64,000 bases of DNA from Cryobacterium flavum (GCF_900103805.1 NZ_FNIB01000002.1:248001-312000), one strand, 5' to 3'. Shown: positions 44,201 through 53,244, counted from the stretch's first letter. The notes: generated from the sequence alone by a model not told the origin. A program made the numbers and translations.

Positions 44201-44955
44201 CCGTCAGCCTTGTTCATGGTGATCGTGTCACCGTCGAGCCACGGCTCCTCGCCGGGTGTCGTGCCGAGCGGCGATCCGGCGAAGGACGGGTTCTCCGGGG
44301 CGATGCCGGTGTCGAGCACTCCGATCACCACGCCCTTACCGGCCTCGCTGGTTCCGCCGAGCTTGGACCACAGTCCGTTCGGTCCGCTCAACCGCAGAAA
44401 ATCGGTCGACGACTCGGCCGTCACGTGTCGGAGGGCGTCGGGTACAACCGACACCACGTTCTTCTTCACGGCCAGGGCCGCCGCCTGCTTGCCGGTGAGC
44501 TGCGCTGCGAATCCGTTCACGGCGAGCGTGTAGGAATACGCCACCTTGGCATCAACGGATGCTGCCACCTCGCTTTGGATGCGCGTCAAGTAGTCCTTGT
44601 AGGTCTCGGCCGAGCGGCTTTGGGCGTTGAGCTTGGCCCCGGCATCCGGCATGGTGGCCGAGAAACCGTCGACTCCGCCCTGATACAGCGCAACGGCCTC
44701 GTCACTGAGGGTCACGATGTAGCGTCCGGCGGTGAAATCCATCCGCTGTCCGCCGGGAGAGGCGATGCTGCCGGAGAGACCGGTCGCTGCGGGGGCGGCG
44801 CCGGCGGGCAGGGTGCCGCCGACCAGTACGGAAGCGCCCACCAGGGCGATGGTGACGGTGGCCGCGATTGTGGCGCGGCGGCGCGTGCGGGATGTTGGCG
44901 CTGGGTTCAGCGCTGAATCCGGCGCAGACATCGTGCGCCTGAAGAAAGAACTCAC
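41257..44955 (-). CDS. secreted subtilisin-like serine protease 1 (S8 family)
   Basis: The 1232-residue protein has a signal peptide (RRRATIAATVTIALVGASVL ... AGAAPA) and an I9 propeptide (TAGRYIVTLSDEAVALYQGG, YSYTLAVNGFAAQLTGKQAA). The S8 domain has Asp in VIGVLDTGIAPENPSF (about 208), His in DGHGSHTSSTAGG (about 305) and Ser in SGTSMASPHIAGLAAL (about 650). A PA domain is inserted between His and Ser (LCAPGALDPAKVAGGIVFCQ). Fibronectin-like, PPC-like (LARFDLNAVDDSTDLDLFVL) and Ig-like domains (YQWQSNGVDITGATSATFTP) follow. The GTG start is chosen by comparison with the neighbouring paralogue, which shares the bases around it. It should digest extracellular protein. Confidence 0.92.
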   Translation of the reverse strand: MSSFFRRTMSAPDSALNPAPTSRTRRRATIAATVTIALVGASVLVGGTLPAGAAPAATGLSGSIASPGGQRMDFTAGRYIVTLSDEAVALYQGGVDGFSATMPDAGAKLNAQSRSAETYKDYLTRIQSEVAASVDAKVAYSYTLAVNGFAAQLTGKQAAALAVKKNVVSVVPDALRHVTAESSTDFLRLSGPNGLWSKLGGTSEAGKGVVIGVLDTGIAPENPSFAGSPLGTTPGEEPWLDGDTITMNKADGTTFTGTCQTGEQFAASACSTKVIGARYFLDGFGADQIGDASTGEYVSPRDGDGHGSHTSSTAGGNADIPTTINGVDFGNISGVAPAAKIAAYKVCWSGPDNTVTTDDGCTDTDILKAIDQAISDGVDVINYSIGGGPAQTTFSPTDEAFLGAAAAGIFVAASAGNDGPTASTVENASPWITTVAATTIPSYEATATLGDGTAYAGASITVDRTPGATPLSGNLLRADLVAVDGFDPADALLCAPGALDPAKVAGGIVFCQRGVYDRVAKSAEVLRAGGSGMLLVNRTPADVDTDEHSVPSIHLDAPAFDPVFAYAATAGATVTFTPDNTTATQTPVPQMAGFSSRGPVTADGGDLLKPDIAAPGVSILADGPNAEGADPTFQFESGTSMASPHIAGLAALILGFRPLATPAEIKSVMMTTAKNTVDATGAPVTDPFAQGAGQVNPSSFDFPGLVYQSGPADWLAYLQGIGFDAGVEPIDASNLNLPSIQIGALTAPETITRTVTAVRVGTYTAVPIEIPGITAVVSPAEMTFSAVGEKQSYTVTFTRTDAPLDQYATGSLDWGFGNGGSGDPGDFFDVVHSPIAVRPVTVVAPTEVAGTGLDGSIDITVAPGGSEPVALNLSGLANGVHQNNAADPSAAHSGEGATGDQFTYEVEIQTGRLARFDLNAVDDSTDLDLFVLLLDGPGGNPVAGWQSATGSADEHVDIPTPEAGFYQVVVDVFSGSTAFDVNTFSVASGIPTSGFTATPPTIQGPQGVPITYTLSWAGLVPNTPYLGVVDYGDSTASTILAIAASEGDNTQAPVNTVAPSISGTPEIGSVLTADPGQWNVEGLIFGYQWQSNGVDITGATSATFTPTKALAGTTLTVVVAALVPGGPSAAVTSAGVLVKYAAKVAVTLNHRAVFFSSRVTVSVTVTSKGEVGDTATVTVDKRRFTVTLDANGHGSVTLPKLGRGLYKVVGHYAGNDAVAAANSPARSLLVVR

Positions 44956-45065
44956 GTGGGTGTCCAATCCGATAAGGGTGCGAGGTGGTCTCGTTCCACA
45001 ACAGGAACGTGTCGCTGTCCCGATGCGCGGGACAGTTCGCTGGTGACCGTAGCGCGCTCGGCGAC

Positions 45066-45078
45066 CCCCGGATAGGGG
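45066..45078. promoter_or_regulatory. CCCC-N5-GGGG palindrome before subtilase 1
   Basis: CCCCGGATAGGGG, with flanks GGCGAC and CA shared with the site before subtilase 2 (48928-48944). It lies about 110 bases before the start codon. A common operator for the two protease genes is plausible. Confidence 0.5.
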
Positions 45079-45126
45079 CATTCCGCAGGTACCGCAGGCT
45101 GGGGGTGCGCAAGCGGGCACACGCAA

Positions 45127-45173
45127 CGCGCGCCGCGTGCATCCGCTTGAAAAACGGATGCACGCGGCGCGCG
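45127..45173 (-). terminator. 19-base-stem hairpin after subtilase 2
   Basis: CGCGCGCCGCGTGCATCCG and CGGATGCACGCGGCGCGCG are perfect complements around a nine-base A-rich loop. It begins 16 bases after the subtilase 2 stop and separates the two protease genes transcriptionally. There is no T-tract. Confidence 0.8.
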
Positions 45174-45188
45174 CCTGGCGCTCGCCTG

Positions 45189-48100
45189 CTACCGCACGGT
45201 CAGCGTGCGCGGCTTGCTGTTCGCCGCGGCGACGAGGTCGGTGCCGGCGTACTGCGCCACAACCGTATAGCTGCCGCGGTCCAGGTCGGGTAGGGTCAGC
45301 GATCCCTTGCCCTTCTGATCGAGGGCCACGTCGTAGCTCTGATCGTCGACCAGAATCTGCACTGTGCCGAGCGGCGCCGAGCGCGGTGCGTCGGTCTTCA
45401 CCGACACATTGATCGTGGCGCCCTTGGAGTGCGGCTTAGCCTTCGAATCGACCTTCACATCAACGGTGGTGGAGTACTTCACTACGACCCCGGCCGAGGT
45501 GGCCGCGCCGGCCGGAAGCCCGTCGGCCCGGGCGGTGACAAGCACCGTGAGCGTCTTGCCACCGAGCGACTTGGTCGGCGTGTAGTCGACCTTGGTGGCC
45601 TTCTTGATGTCGCGACCATCGGCCTGCCACTGATAGCTGTAGGCCAGCCCGGCGAGGTTCCACTCTCCCGCCAGAGCGGTCAGTTTCGCGCCGACGACGG
45701 CGGTGCCCTCGATCGACGGCAACGCCGTGTTCACGGGCGCTTCCGGCTCGGGAGCTGCGCCGCTGGCGACCGAGACGACCGTTGAGACCGAACTGTCACC
45801 GTAACCGACGAGACCGAGGTAACCGGTCTCGGGCAGAAGGCCCGACCAAGACAGCGAGTACGTCGCCGCCACGCCCTGCTGGCCCGCGACGACCGGTGGT
45901 GCGGCCGCGAACGACCCCGCGCCGGGGCCGGCGAGCACCGAGTAGGTGTTCACGTTGAACGCGGTCGTTCCGCTGTAGACGGAGTTGATCACCTGGTAGA
46001 AACCGGCTTCGGGGTCGACCAGGTCGATGAGTTCATCGGCCGATCCGGTCGCGGACTGCCAGCCGGCCACCGGAGAACCGCCGTCACCGTTCAGGCGGTA
46101 GACGATCAGGTCGAGATCGGCGGTCTGGTCGACCGCGTCGAGGTCGAACCGGGCGAGCTGGGTCCCCTCCGGTACCTCCACCTGGTAGCTGAACTCGTCA
46201 CCGGCGGTGCCGGATCCGGTGTTCGGACTGGCCGGGTCGGCCGGGTCGCTCTGGTGCAGTCCGGCCGCGAGGCCGATCAGGTTCAGCGCGATGTCCCCGG
46301 TGGCTCCGGGGGTGATCGACACGTCGACCGAACCGTCAACCCCGGTGCCGTTGGCGGTGGCCGGCGCGACGAGGGTAACGGGCTGAATGGCGATGGGACT
46401 GTGCACGAGCGTCCCTCTGCCGCTCACCCAGTTGAGCGAGCCGGTCGAGAACTGATCGAGCGGGGCATCCGTTCGGGTGAACGTCACGGTGTAGCTGGCC
46501 GATTCGCCTTCAGCGCCAAAGCTCAGCGTGGCCGGCGAGACGACCGCGTCGATGCCCGGTACCGTCACCGGCTGGGCGGTGAAGGTGCCGGCCTCGGTGC
46601 TCGTGACGGTGCGGGTGATGGTCTCCGGCGCGGTCAGTGACCCGATCGCGATGGAGGCCAGGTTGAGGTTGCTCGGGTCCACCGGGTCGGCGCCGACGTC
46701 ATAACCGATGCCCTGAATGTAGGAGTACCAATCCTCGGTGTCATTCAGGTAGAGCAGGCCCGGTTCGAACATTCTCGTCGGGTCGACGTGACCTGCACCC
46801 TGGGTGAACGGGTCGGTGACGGTGTCGCCGCCCGCATCGACGGTGTCATACGCGCTCGTCATCATGGCCGACTTGATCTCGCTGGGGGTGGCGAGCGGTC
46901 GTTCACCGAGATACAGCGCTGCGAGTCCGGCGATCTGCGGGCTCGACATCGACGTACCGGAGAGGAACTGCCAGGTCGGCTCGCCACCCTCGGCGTTCGG
47001 ACCGTCGGCGAGAATGGCCACGCCGGGCGCGGTCACGTCGGGCTTCAGAATGTCGCTGCCGTCGGCGAGTACCGGCCCATGCGAGGAGAACCCGGCCACC
47101 TGCGGTGTCGGCGGCGTGTAGCTGGTCGTATTCCCGTCGGTGAATATAACGGATGCCGCGGCGCTGCCCGCGTAGGCATACGTCGCCTCCCAGTATGTGG
47201 AGTCGAGGTGGATGGTGGGCACGCTGTGCTCGTCGGTGTCGACCGAGCCGGGAACGCTGTTCACGAGCAGCGTGCCGATGCCGCCGGCCCGCAAAACCTC
47301 GGCGGACTTCGCGACCCGGTCGTAAACGCCGCGTTCACAGAGCACGATGGTTCCGGAAACGAGCGCCGGGTCGAGGGAATCGGGGCCGCAGAGCAGGGCG
47401 TCGGCCGGGTCGTGGCCTTCCGCCGCTACGAGGTCACCACGCACGAGAGTGCCGGCCAGCGGGGTGGCGCCCGGGGTGCGGTCGACCGAGATCGAGCCGC
47501 CAGCGTAGGCGGTGCCGTCACCGAAGGTGGCGGTGGCCTCGTAGCCGGGGATAGTGCTCGCGGCGACCGTGGTGATCCACGGGGAGGCGTTGTCGAGCGT
47601 CGACGCACCGGGACCGGAGTTGCCGGCCGAGGCGGCCACGAAGATGCCCGCTGCGGCCGCGCCGAGGAAGGCCTGGTCAGTCGGTGAGACCGTGGTGTCG
47701 GCCGCTCCGCCGCCGATCGAGTAGTTCAGAACGTCGACGTTGTCGGCGACGGCCTGGTTGATACCGGCCAGCAGGTCGGAGGTGGCGCAGCCGTCGTCTC
47801 CGCCGGGAGCAGCCGTCCAGCAGACCTTGTAGGCGGCGATCTTGGCGGCCGGGGCAACGCCCGAGATGAGGCCGTAGTCCAGGCCGCTGATGGTCGCGGT
47901 TACGTCGTGGTTGCCTCCGGCGGTGCTCGCGGTGTGCGACCCGTGGCCGTCGCCGTCGCGCGGCGACAGGTATTCGCCCTCGTCGACCCCGCCGATGCGA
48001 TCGGCGCCGTAGCCGGTCACGAAGTAGCGCGCACCGACCACCTTGGTGCTGCAGTCCGAGGCGTCGAACTGCACGCCGGTGACGCACTCGCCGGTGAAGA

Positions 48101-48842
48101 CGGTGCCGTCGCTCTTGGTCATGGTGATTGTGTCACCGTCGAGCCAGGGCTCGTCACCGGCCGTGCCGCCGAGTGCGTCGCCGGCGAACGAGGGGTTTTC
48201 CGGTGCGAAACCGGTGTCAAGCACGCCGATGACGACGCCCTCGCCCGCGGTGTCGGCGCCGCCGGTGGACGCCCAGACGCCGTCATCGCCGGAGAGTCCG
48301 AGAAACTCGGTCGACGAGGTAGCGGTCAGGTGCTTGAGCTCGTCGGGCGAGATGGCCACGACGTCTTTCTCGGCCGAGAGCCTGGCCGCCTGCGCGGCGG
48401 TCAGTTCGGCGGCGAACCCGTTCAAGGCCAGGGTGTAGGAGTAGTCGATCGTGGCATCAACGGATGCCGCCACCTCCTTTTGCTTACCAGCCAGGTAGTC
48501 GGAATAGCTCGACGAGGCGCGACTGTGCGGATCGAGGCGGGCGCCGGCATCCGGTGTGGTCGGTGCAAAACCGTCGACACCGCCGGTGTAGGTGGCGACA
48601 GCGTTGTCGGCCAGGGTCACGATGTAGCGACCGTCGGTGAAGTCGGTGACCGGGCTGCCCGCGCCGATGATGCCGCCAAGGCCGGGAGCCATCGGGGCGG
48701 CTGCGGCACCGCTCACGCCCACGAGGGCGGCGGCGGCGACGAGGGTCGTGGTCACGCAGAGCGCCATCACCCGCCGCATCTGGTGGGGAGCGAAATACGG
48801 GCTTTCGGGCGGGAGTGTGGTTCGCCTGAACTGTGATCTCAC
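45189..48842 (-). CDS. secreted subtilisin-like serine protease 2 (S8 family)
   Basis: The 1217-residue paralogue of the downstream protease has the same domain order. A signal peptide (MRRVMALCVTTTLVAAAALV) is followed by an I9 propeptide (TDGRYIVTLADNAVATYTGG). The S8 domain has Asp in VIGVLDTGFAPENPSF (about 209), His in DGHGSHTASTAGG (about 303) and Ser in SGTSMSSPQIAGLAAL (about 650), with an inserted PA domain (LCGPDSLDPALVSGTIVLCE). PPC-like and Ig-like C-terminal domains (YQWQADGRDIKKATKVDYTP) follow. The usual His after GTSMxSP is Gln here. The GTG at 48842 matches the start context of the paralogue. A strong hairpin ends its transcript. Confidence 0.92.
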   Translation of the reverse strand: MRSQFRRTTLPPESPYFAPHQMRRVMALCVTTTLVAAAALVGVSGAAAAPMAPGLGGIIGAGSPVTDFTDGRYIVTLADNAVATYTGGVDGFAPTTPDAGARLDPHSRASSSYSDYLAGKQKEVAASVDATIDYSYTLALNGFAAELTAAQAARLSAEKDVVAISPDELKHLTATSSTEFLGLSGDDGVWASTGGADTAGEGVVIGVLDTGFAPENPSFAGDALGGTAGDEPWLDGDTITMTKSDGTVFTGECVTGVQFDASDCSTKVVGARYFVTGYGADRIGGVDEGEYLSPRDGDGHGSHTASTAGGNHDVTATISGLDYGLISGVAPAAKIAAYKVCWTAAPGGDDGCATSDLLAGINQAVADNVDVLNYSIGGGAADTTVSPTDQAFLGAAAAGIFVAASAGNSGPGASTLDNASPWITTVAASTIPGYEATATFGDGTAYAGGSISVDRTPGATPLAGTLVRGDLVAAEGHDPADALLCGPDSLDPALVSGTIVLCERGVYDRVAKSAEVLRAGGIGTLLVNSVPGSVDTDEHSVPTIHLDSTYWEATYAYAGSAAASVIFTDGNTTSYTPPTPQVAGFSSHGPVLADGSDILKPDVTAPGVAILADGPNAEGGEPTWQFLSGTSMSSPQIAGLAALYLGERPLATPSEIKSAMMTSAYDTVDAGGDTVTDPFTQGAGHVDPTRMFEPGLLYLNDTEDWYSYIQGIGYDVGADPVDPSNLNLASIAIGSLTAPETITRTVTSTEAGTFTAQPVTVPGIDAVVSPATLSFGAEGESASYTVTFTRTDAPLDQFSTGSLNWVSGRGTLVHSPIAIQPVTLVAPATANGTGVDGSVDVSITPGATGDIALNLIGLAAGLHQSDPADPASPNTGSGTAGDEFSYQVEVPEGTQLARFDLDAVDQTADLDLIVYRLNGDGGSPVAGWQSATGSADELIDLVDPEAGFYQVINSVYSGTTAFNVNTYSVLAGPGAGSFAAAPPVVAGQQGVAATYSLSWSGLLPETGYLGLVGYGDSSVSTVVSVASGAAPEPEAPVNTALPSIEGTAVVGAKLTALAGEWNLAGLAYSYQWQADGRDIKKATKVDYTPTKSLGGKTLTVLVTARADGLPAGAATSAGVVVKYSTTVDVKVDSKAKPHSKGATINVSVKTDAPRSAPLGTVQILVDDQSYDVALDQKGKGSLTLPDLDRGSYTVVAQYAGTDLVAAANSKPRTLTVR

Positions 48843-48927
48843 GTGCGTTTCCAATCGGATCGGAGTGCGCTAGCCGCTCTGCCCCAGTTCGGGGCACAAC
48901 GTGCTCGTGAACGTATCGCACGGGCGA

Positions 48928-48944
48928 CACCCCCGTACAGGGTG
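48928..48944. promoter_or_regulatory. CACCC-N7-GGGTG palindrome before subtilase 2
   Basis: CACCCCCGTACAGGGTG lies 85 bases before the start codon. Aligned with the site before subtilase 1, both read GGCGAC, C-rich arm, AGGG, GCA. A shared regulator or sigma factor site is likely. Confidence 0.5.
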
Positions 48945-49011
48945 CAGAATGCTCGGTAACACGATCGTTACCTTGACTAATGCTCAATTCAGGCTCGGGG
49001 CAGCCCCTGAA

Positions 49012-50949
49012 TCAGACGGGTCTGTCTACTGTCGGGAGTACCGGTCTGTCTGCCCTTTCGCTGGTTTCCAGTGGGGCCGATGCTCCGCCAACGGATGCCC
49101 GCCGAGCCCGCACGGCATCGCGCCGACCGCCAATGGCGCGCAGCGCGTTCAGAATGGTGATGAGGTCGACGACCTCCTGGCTGATCGCTCCGGCCGTCGC
49201 CGGTATGAGGCCGAACGCCGCGATCACCATGAGCACCACGCTCAGGGCAATCCCCAGCCAGATGCTCTGCAAGGCAACACGAACGGTGTCCTGGCCAATG
49301 CGCACGGCCCGCACGGTGCGCGAGATATCGTCGAGCAGAATGACCACGTCGGCCGATTCGCTCGCCGCCGTCGAGCCCTTGGCCCCCATCGCGATGCCCA
49401 CGTCGGCGACCGCGAGTACGGGAGCGTCGTTGACGCCGTCGCCCACCATGATCACCGGGCGTCGGGTCAGCGCCCGCACAGCGTCGACTTTGTCACTCGG
49501 CAGGCAGTCCGCTCGCACGTGCACAATGCCTACCTGGCCGGCCACGTGCAAAGCGGTAGCGCGCGCATCGCCGGTGAGCATGAGATTCTCCCGCACGCCG
49601 AGACGGGCGAGGTCAGCGACGCTCTGGCGGGCGTTGTCCCGCACCCGGTCGCTGGCCACGATGCTGCCGGCGAACCGTCCGTCCACGGCGACGTACATGG
49701 CCAGCTCGCCGCCGGCAAGGTGCGTAGCCGTCGCATCCGCTGCCCCGTCATTGATGAACGAGAGCTTGCCGACCCGCACGGTTCCGGGGGCGAATCGGGC
49801 CTCGACGCCAAAGGTTGCGGCCTCACTGGCCGAGTCCGCCGTGTGCAGCGCGAGACCGCGCTCGTGCGCGGCGCCAAGAACGGATGCCGCCAGCACGTGA
49901 CTCGAATACTGCTCGGCCGACGCCGCGAGAGTCAGCAGCTCGTCAGCGCTGAAGCCCGCTTCGGGGCGCACCTCGCTGATCGCGGGCGTGCCGTAGGTGA
50001 GCGTTCCGGTCTTGTCGAAGACGACAGTTTTGGCGCGGGAGAGGGCTTCGAGCACGCCGGCGCCCTTGACGATGATCCCGTTCCGCGCTGCCCGACTCAT
50101 GCCGCCCATGAACGCGACCGGCGCGGCGAGCAGCAGTGGGCACGGCGTCGCCACTACGAGCACCTCGGCGAACCGCACCGGATCGTTGGACAACGCCCAG
50201 GCCAAACCGGCCAGGGTGAGAGCGCCCACCGTGAACGGAACGGCGTAGCGGTCGGCGAGGCGCACCACCGGGGCTTTACTGCTTGACGCCTCCTCGACCA
50301 AGGCAATGATGTGCTGGTACTGACTGTTCGCGGCGGTCGCCGTGGCCATCAGGGTGGCTGCGATTTGCCCGTTGATGGATCCACTCAGTACCGGGTCTCC
50401 GACGCTGCGTTCAACCGGGAGGCTCTCGCCGGTAAGCGAGGACTCGTCGAACGCGGCAGTGTCGCTCTGCAGTTGCCCGTCGACCGGCACGATTTCCGAC
50501 GGGCGCACGAGCAACAGGTCGCCGACACGCACCTCGGTGGCCGGCACATCCGTAGCCTCACCCGAGTCAGGGTCGAGGCGATGAGCGATCTGAGGCGCAC
50601 GTTTCAGGAGCGCGTCGAGTTCTCGCGCAGCGCGGCCAGCGGCATAATCTTCGAGGGCCGCGCCGCCCGACAGCATGAGCACGATGAGGAGGGTCGCCAC
50701 GTATTCACCCACGAGGATGGTAGCGACGATCGCGATGATGGCGAGCAGGTCGACGCCGAAGCTGCCCCGGACCAGTTGACGTACCATCCCGACGGACGAA
50801 ACGAGGGCGGCAACGATGCCGAACCCGCTGAACAGCCAGCGCACGGCATCCGCTTGACCGAAGATTCCGAGCGCGAGCCCGAGCAGGCCGACGAGCACCG
50901 TGGCGGCGACGAGCGGATATCGGCGTGCGAACACGAGGAGGCGGGACAT
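49012..50949 (-). CDS. heavy-metal P-type ATPase with a TPC motif
   Basis: The 645-residue P1B-type pump lacks an N-terminal metal-binding domain. Motifs are LTGES (about 177, actuator), VVATPCPLLLAAP (about 272, a TPC metal site in place of CPC or CPH), VFDKTGTLTYG (about 318), and GDGVNDAPVLAVAD (about 510). The HP motif of P1B pumps reads QYSSHVLA, with Val in place of Pro. The ion cannot be assigned; TPC pumps are less studied than CPC copper or zinc pumps. The ATG at 50949 has GGGAG nine bases upstream. A longer open frame (to 50985) has no homology support. Confidence 0.88.
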   Translation of the reverse strand: MSRLLVFARRYPLVAATVLVGLLGLALGIFGQADAVRWLFSGFGIVAALVSSVGMVRQLVRGSFGVDLLAIIAIVATILVGEYVATLLIVLMLSGGAALEDYAAGRAARELDALLKRAPQIAHRLDPDSGEATDVPATEVRVGDLLLVRPSEIVPVDGQLQSDTAAFDESSLTGESLPVERSVGDPVLSGSINGQIAATLMATATAANSQYQHIIALVEEASSSKAPVVRLADRYAVPFTVGALTLAGLAWALSNDPVRFAEVLVVATPCPLLLAAPVAFMGGMSRAARNGIIVKGAGVLEALSRAKTVVFDKTGTLTYGTPAISEVRPEAGFSADELLTLAASAEQYSSHVLAASVLGAAHERGLALHTADSASEAATFGVEARFAPGTVRVGKLSFINDGAADATATHLAGGELAMYVAVDGRFAGSIVASDRVRDNARQSVADLARLGVRENLMLTGDARATALHVAGQVGIVHVRADCLPSDKVDAVRALTRRPVIMVGDGVNDAPVLAVADVGIAMGAKGSTAASESADVVILLDDISRTVRAVRIGQDTVRVALQSIWLGIALSVVLMVIAAFGLIPATAGAISQEVVDLITILNALRAIGGRRDAVRARRASVGGASAPLETSERADRPVLPTVDRPV

Positions 50950-51021
50950 GCCTGCATTCTCCCGCGCGGTGCAGCCGAGCGCCACCGAGGAAAGCCTCGC
51001 CTGCAGTCACGCAGAACGCAC

Positions 51022-51053
51022 GAAGGCCCCGACCGATTACGGTCGAGGCCTTC
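51022..51053 (-). terminator. hairpin after icd
   Basis: GAAGGCC-C-CGACCG pairs with CGGTCG-A-GGCCTTC (one mismatch, four-base loop ATTA), 17 bases after the icd stop. It separates icd from the metal ATPase gene. Confidence 0.75.
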
Positions 51054-51070
51054 CGAGACGCTGGTGATGG

Positions 51071-52285
51071 CTACGCCAGGCGGGTCTGCAGGTTCTCGGC
51101 GAGCGAGGCGAGGAACTCTTCGGTGGTCTGGTAGCCCTGGTCGGGCCCGACCAGGAGTGCGAGGTCCTTGGTCATCTTGCCGCTTTCGACGGTCTTGATG
51201 ACGACGTCTTCGAGGGTCAACGCGAACTCGGCCAGGGCCTTGTTATTGTCGAGCTTGGCGCGGTGCGACAGACCCCGGGTCCAGGCGTAGATCGACGCGA
51301 TCGGGTTGGTCGAGGTGGGCTTGCCGAGCTGGTGCTGACGGTAGTGACGGGTCACGGTACCGTGGGCGGCTTCAGCTTCGACGATCTTGCCGTCGGGAGT
51401 GGAGAGCACGCTGGTCATGAGGCCGAGCGAGCCGAAGCCCTGCGCGACGGTGTCGGACTGAACGTCGCCGTCGTAGTTCTTGCAGGCCCAGAGGTAGCCG
51501 CCCTCCCACTTCATGGCCGAGGCGACCATGTCGTCGATGAGGCGGTGCTCGTAGGTGAGGCCGGCCGCTTCGTAGCCGGCCTTGAACTCGGCGTCGAAGA
51601 TGTCCTGGAAGATGTCCTTGAAGCGACCGTCGTAGGCCTTGAGGATGGTGTTCTTGGTCGAGAGAAAGACCGGCACGTTGCGCTCGAGGCCGTACGCCAG
51701 GGTGGCGCGGGCGAAGTCGGTGATCGACGAGTCGAGGTTGTACATGCCCATGGCGATGCCGTCGCCCGGGGCCTCGAACACCTCGAACGTGGACGGCTCG
51801 CTGCCGTCCTGCGGGGTGAAGGTCATGCTGAGCGTGCCCTTGCCCTTGAACCGAAAGTTGGTGGCCTTGTACTGGTCGCCGTAGGCGTGACGGCTGATGA
51901 TGATCGGCTTGTTCCAGCCCGGCACGAGGCGCGGGATGTTGGAGATGACGATCGGCTCGCGGAAGATGGTGCCGCCGAGGATGTTGCGAATGGTGCCGTT
52001 CGGCGAGAGCCACATCTTCTTGAGACCGAACTCTTCCACCCGCGCTTCGTCGGGCGTGATAGTCGCGCACTTCACGCCGACGCCGTGCTTCTGAATGGCG
52101 TGGGCGGCGTCGATCGTGATCTGGTCGTTGGTTTCATCGCGCTTCTGGATGGAGAGGTCGTAGTACTCGAGGTCGATATCGAGGTACGGGTGAATGAGCG
52201 TTTCTTTGATGGCATGCCAGATGATGCGGGTCATCTCATCGCCATCGAGCTCGACTACTGTTCCCTCAACCTTGATCTTCGACAA
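51071..52285 (-). CDS. icd: NADP-dependent isocitrate dehydrogenase, dimeric eukaryote-like type
   Basis: The 404-residue TCA-cycle enzyme oxidatively decarboxylates isocitrate to 2-oxoglutarate with NADP+. It begins [20 protein letters not shown] and carries [19 protein letters not shown] (substrate Ser/Asn/Arg region, about 95-113). The metal/isocitrate signature is [20 protein letters not shown] (about 270-290). The sequence is of the homodimeric, eukaryote-like subfamily rather than the monomeric type of many actinobacteria. It starts at TTG with AGAGGAGA upstream, seven bases before the start; the open frame continues to 52396 without homology. Confidence 0.97.
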   Translation of the reverse strand: MSKIKVEGTVVELDGDEMTRIIWHAIKETLIHPYLDIDLEYYDLSIQKRDETNDQITIDAAHAIQKHGVGVKCATITPDEARVEEFGLKKMWLSPNGTIRNILGGTIFREPIVISNIPRLVPGWNKPIIISRHAYGDQYKATNFRFKGKGTLSMTFTPQDGSEPSTFEVFEAPGDGIAMGMYNLDSSITDFARATLAYGLERNVPVFLSTKNTILKAYDGRFKDIFQDIFDAEFKAGYEAAGLTYEHRLIDDMVASAMKWEGGYLWACKNYDGDVQSDTVAQGFGSLGLMTSVLSTPDGKIVEAEAAHGTVTRHYRQHQLGKPTSTNPIASIYAWTRGLSHRAKLDNNKALAEFALTLEDVVIKTVESGKMTKDLALLVGPDQGYQTTEEFLASLAENLQTRLA

Positions 52286-52432
52286 AAATATCTCCTCTTT
52301 ATTCAGTGTGGCCGTCACGACCACCGTCAAGCTTACTAGAGGACGGTAACTATCTTGACATCGAGATAAATTTGCGAGGTGAATTGCGGGGGCCAAACGC
52401 CCTCTCGACTACCGGCGACCCCGGGCGCACGT

Positions 52433-52438
52433 TAGCCT
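52433..52438 (+). promoter_or_regulatory. leaderless -10 box before the GNAT gene
   Basis: TAGCCT ends six bases before the ATG at 52445; identical hexamer to the LysR gene at 16531. Confidence 0.6.
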
Positions 52439-52444
52439 GAACAC

Positions 52445-52897
52445 ATGGGTGAGCTGAAGCTGGAAGAATTATCTGCACGAAACATCGTCGCGGCCAACAA
52501 TCTGAGCCTCAAGCCTGGCCAGGAACAATTCATTGCACCGGTCTCGTATTCAGTCGCCGCCTCGGTGATCAACCCGGCCACCTCGTGGCAGCGCGTGGTA
52601 CTTCTCGACGGCGTCGTCGCTGGTTTCATCCACGGCAACTTCGACCCGAACTCCGAGCACGAAGAATTTCGCGCCTGCATCTGGCGCATCAACGTCAACG
52701 CGGAGACGCAGGGTCAGGGTGTCGGCAAGTTCGCCGCTGAAGCCCTCGCCGCTGAAGCCCGTGATCGCGGCTTCGACCACGTCAACGTCATCTGGGAGCC
52801 CGGTGCCGACGGCCCGGAGGCCTTTTTCCACCGCCTGGGCTTCGTCGATGTCGGCGAGACCCAGTACGGCGAAGTCATCGGCTCACTGAAGCTCTGA
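52445..52897 (+). CDS. GNAT family N-acetyltransferase
   Basis: The 150-residue protein has the acetyl-CoA fold. The core is WRINVNAETQGQGVGKFAAE (Q/RxxGxG/A pyrophosphate loop as QGQGVGKFA, about 83-91), then VNVIWEPGADGPEAFFHRLG and FVDVGETQYGEVIGSL. The arrangement is similar to spermine/spermidine acetyltransferases (BltD/PaiA type), where the end reads GFxxTGE. Substrate is uncertain. The alkyltransferase-like gene follows after 17 bases in the same direction and may be cotranscribed. Confidence 0.88.
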   Translation: MGELKLEELSARNIVAANNLSLKPGQEQFIAPVSYSVAASVINPATSWQRVVLLDGVVAGFIHGNFDPNSEHEEFRACIWRINVNAETQGQGVGKFAAEALAAEARDRGFDHVNVIWEPGADGPEAFFHRLGFVDVGETQYGEVIGSLKL

Positions 52898-52914
52898 GCC
52901 GCGTCGAGCCTCAG

Positions 52915-53238
52915 ATGAGCACGCCTGAGCCCGACGACTTCGTGTCCCGGGTGCTCGGCGTGGTCGATTCCATCCCGCCCGGCCGTGTGATGACCTACGG
53001 CGGCGTGGCCGCGCAGCTCGGTTCCCGCGCGGCCCGCGCGGTCGGGCAAGTCATGGCTCGTTACGGCTCTGATGCGGCCTGGTGGCGGGTGATTCGCGCC
53101 GGCGGGCATCCCCCGATCGGGCATGAGACCCAGGCGCTACCGCACTACCGCGCCGAAAACACGCCGGTTCTCATCACGAAAACGGATGCCGCGTATCGAG
53201 TCGACTACGCCGCCGCCCGCTGGTCACCGCCCGCCTAA
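52915..53238 (+). CDS. alkyltransferase-like protein (MGMT family, ATL)
   Basis: The 107-residue protein is the small DNA-binding domain of O6-alkylguanine-DNA alkyltransferases: VLGVVDSIPPGRVMTYGGVA (about 14-33), then AARAVGQVMARYG with the helix that enters DNA. The active-site PCHRV of true methyltransferases is replaced by WWRVIRAGG (about 62-70), with no catalytic Cys. ATL proteins bind alkylated guanine and hand it to nucleotide excision repair; this is established for the family, not shown here. The start is ATG, in step with the GNAT gene upstream. Confidence 0.88.
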   Translation: MSTPEPDDFVSRVLGVVDSIPPGRVMTYGGVAAQLGSRAARAVGQVMARYGSDAAWWRVIRAGGHPPIGHETQALPHYRAENTPVLITKTDAAYRVDYAAARWSPPA

Positions 53239-53244
53239 CTTGCC

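Noticed and set aside
41257..48842. Assembly duplication of one subtilase gene
   Set aside because: The two genes differ throughout at protein and DNA level, so they are true paralogues.
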